Shown: piece after piece, positions 62,585 through 64,000 of the stretch
How the letters are laid out: the number at the start of each line of letters is the position of its first letter
Position numbering within the stretch: the stretch's first letter is position 1
Source of the DNA: Micromonospora rifamycinica
GTDB lineage: Bacteria; Actinomycetota; Actinomycetes; Mycobacteriales; Micromonosporaceae
Reading direction: 5' to 3'
DNA length: 64,000 bases
Assembly (NCBI RefSeq): GCF_900090265.1
Contig: NZ_LT607752.1
Coordinates: 6,516,001 to 6,580,000, forward strand
The notes under the pieces: model-generated
Databases searched by the model: none
What the model was told of the DNA's origin: nothing
The model's input: only the letters and a program-made list of their open reading frames with translations
Made by a program: the position numbers and the translations under genes

Positions 62585-63376
62585 ATGAAGGACCCGTTGT
62601 TCTCCCGTACCCCGACTGTCGGCGCGCACGACCCGGCGGGTCCGCTGGGCACCCGGCGGACCGGCGGCGGCTTCGGCGTGCTGCCCTTCGTCGGCGACCC
62701 CGGCCCGGCCGCACCCGCCACCGACGCCAGTTGGGCGTGGTCGCTGCGCCGGCTCGCCCGCGCCGCGGTCTGGCTGCTGCCCGCCTACGCGGTGCTCTAC
62801 GGCGCGGTGGCGATGGCCGGCGACGGCGCGGCCGGCAACGACCCGTACCCGGCCGACGGCCGACCGCTCTACCTGCTCGGCTGGGTCGCGGCGATCTGGC
62901 TCGGCCTGCTCGCCCTGCTCGCGCTCACCGGCCTGCTCGCGGCCACCCGCAGCCGGCGGGGCGCGGTGACCGGCCTGCTGGTCGGCATCGGCGGCACGGT
63001 GCTGATGCTGCCCTTCGCCGGCCTCGCCGAGCAGACACCCGTCTTCGGCACCACCGCCCGGACGCTGGTGCTGGTGGGCGCCACCTGCTACAGCGCGGGA
63101 TGGCTGCTCACCGGCTGGGCGGTGGCCCGCTCCGGGGCCTTCGCCATCGGCGACGGCGTGATGCTGATGATCGCCGCCCCGCTGCTCGGTCTCGGCGGCG
63201 CGCTGGTCGGCTCGCTGCCGACCTTCGGCGCGATCTTCGTGCTGATCGCCGGCATCGGCATCGGCTACCGCTCCGGCCGCCTCCTGCCGGCGGCCATCGC
63301 CCGCGACGCCGCCACCGCCAGCGTCACCACCCCCGCCCCACCCACCGGCCCCCAAGGCCCCCTCCCCGCAGCCTGA
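62585..63376 (+). CDS. Membrane protein of unknown function
   Basis: 263 residues from ATG 62585 (GAGGTGAGGC upstream). A cytosolic N-terminus of about 50 residues (low complexity, PTVGAHDPAGPLGTRRTGGG) and six or seven membrane helices: AVWLLPAYAVLYGAV, YLLGWVAAIWLGLL, VTGLLVGIGGTVLML, LVLVGATCYSAGWLL, MLMIAAPLLGLGGAL and AIFVLIAGIGIGY. No family motif recognised; similar actinobacterial proteins exist as hypotheticals. The region before it (62410-62560) contains irregular CCCGTCGGAG-type repeats. Confidence 0.8.
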   Translation: MKDPLFSRTPTVGAHDPAGPLGTRRTGGGFGVLPFVGDPGPAAPATDASWAWSLRRLARAAVWLLPAYAVLYGAVAMAGDGAAGNDPYPADGRPLYLLGWVAAIWLGLLALLALTGLLAATRSRRGAVTGLLVGIGGTVLMLPFAGLAEQTPVFGTTARTLVLVGATCYSAGWLLTGWAVARSGAFAIGDGVMLMIAAPLLGLGGALVGSLPTFGAIFVLIAGIGIGYRSGRLLPAAIARDAATASVTTPAPPTGPQGPLPAA

Positions 63377-63858
63377 CACCCGTCCCGCCCGCGCCCCGCC
63401 CGCGTCCTACGCCCTACCCCACCCGCGCGGCCGATCGCGCCCGTGCCCGTGCCCACCCGTGCCGGCACCCGCGCCCGCGCTCCCCGCCCGCGCCCGCGCC
63501 CGCTCCCGCGCTCCCTGCCCGCGCCCCTCGGCCCCGCCCCGGTGATCAAGAGGTTTAGGTCAGTTGATCAAGAGGTTCAGGTCAGAAATCTGGGCGGACA
63601 GCGCCTAAATCTCTTGATCACCGAGGGGGTGGCTCGCCGGCGAGCGGTTCGGGGGAGAGGGAGAGGGGGAGGAGCGAGGGAGGGGGACGGCGGGGAGGGG
63701 GGACATGGCGGGGCGGTAACGGGACGGAGGGGAGAACGGGGATGGGTGGGGACGGGAAGGGTGTGGGGTGGGGAAGTCGCTGGCAGGTTACGGTGAGTTA
63801 CCTGACAATCAGGCGGCGGAGTGGGCCGCTGGTCGTCGCGGTGGCAATGCTGGAGCGC
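63377..63858. other. 482-bp intergenic region before the penicillin-binding-protein-like gene
   Basis: No gene. From 63377 to 63539 it is C-rich low-complexity (CCCGCGCC), then the inverted-repeat element at 63540-63623, then G-rich low complexity (63650-63760). The probable promoter of the last gene lies near 63790, with GGTTACGGTGAGTTACC. Confidence 0.6.
63540..63623. repeat. Inverted-repeat element with TGATCAAGAGGTTT ends
   Basis: Arms CGGTGATCAAGAGGTTTAGG (63540-63559) and its complement at 63604-63623 match over 20 bp with one mismatch, enclosing 44 bp. Inside, TTGATCAAGAGGTTCAGGTC (from 63564) repeats most of the left arm. Palindromic TGATCAAGAGGTTT elements recur in the intergenic regions of Micromonosporaceae as I recall, so this is probably one copy of a dispersed family; no transposase is present. 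Confidence 0.7.
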
Positions 63859-64000
63859 ATGTCCTCACCCCGGACGCCGCTGACGCGGCTGCTCACCGTG
63901 CTGCTCGCCGGCCTGCTGGCCGGTCTGGTCCTCGCGGTCGCCGCGCTGCCGGGCAACCTGCTCGCCGGAATCGCCACCAAGGCGGTCCTCGGGGCGTTCG
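63859..64000 (+). CDS. Probable class A penicillin-binding protein, N-terminus (cut by window end)
   Basis: Frame MSSPRTPLTRLLTVLLAG LLAGLVLAVAALPGNLL... is open to the window end. A cytoplasmic Arg-containing start, one membrane helix of about 20 residues and the following GNLLAGIATKAVLGAF segment match the N-terminus of actinobacterial bifunctional transglycosylase-transpeptidases. ATG 63847 is in frame and could be the start instead. Only 47 residues are visible, so the assignment is tentative. Confidence 0.55.
   Translation, partial: MSSPRTPLTRLLTVLLAGLLAGLVLAVAALPGNLLAGIATKAVLGAF

Overview
The window is high-GC actinobacterial DNA, most likely from a Micromonospora-like member of the Micromonosporaceae. 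This rests on the very high GC, frequent GTG starts, many 4-bp ATGA/GTGA stop-start overlaps, a CvnABCD conservon, a mabA-inhA-hemH type cluster, an acVLRF1 protein, and a TGATCAAGAGGTTT inverted repeat that I recall (unchecked) as common in this family. No rRNA, tRNA, insertion sequence, prophage or CRISPR array was seen. The content is mostly chromosomal housekeeping and secretion genes.

Layout. 0-1 kb: end of a SUF iron-sulfur operon (sufU-sufT). 1.2-9.6 kb: acVLRF1 peptidyl-tRNA hydrolase, neutral zinc metallopeptidase, ABC-F ATPase, CadD-like transporter, small HTH protein, enoyl-CoA hydratase, ABC exporter, small secreted protein. 9.6-13.4 kb: minus-strand block with Mug glycosylase and an atypical SDR, then a tightly overlapping trio: a TIGR04222 membrane protein with a Cys/Gly tail, a DUF692/MNIO enzyme and its small partner. 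13.5-16.3 kb: acnR, HAD phosphatase, RIO-like kinase, DUF2630. 16.5-20.6 kb: conservon cvnABCD. 20.6-23.6 kb: aconitase acnA. 23.7-28.8 kb: VOC, YcxB-like, DedA, C39-peptidase-like, hydrolase and YiiX-like genes. 28.9-36.2 kb: two membrane-tethered carbohydrate-binding-like proteins and a 1,831-residue amylase-pullulanase. 36.3-38.0 kb: a secreted beta-helix protein. 38-39 kb: a gene-free repeat-rich kilobase. 39-46.6 kb: aminopeptidase P, asparagine synthetase, AA10 polysaccharide monooxygenase, sugar kinase, MBL hydrolase and thioesterase. 46.8-53.4 kb: PAP2 phosphatase, a PH-domain operon, and MoxR-DUF58-VWA. 54-57.5 kb: fabG-fabI-hemH-HAD. 57.5-64 kb: two conserved hypotheticals, serine hydrolase, NfeD-SPFH pair, membrane protein, and the start of what looks like a class A penicillin-binding protein.

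The main points to follow up are: (i) the TIGR04222-MNIO-partner operon, which looks like a modification system acting on a membrane-anchored Cys-rich tail; (ii) a 24-bp operator-like sequence (22/24 identical) in front of both acnR and acnA, 9.5 kb apart, indicating that AcnR controls itself and aconitase; (iii) the 23-bp tandem array at 38.3 kb ending in a 22-bp hairpin whose loop is complementary to the array unit; and (iv) a possible leaderless six-residue upstream ORF in front of the ABC-F gene.
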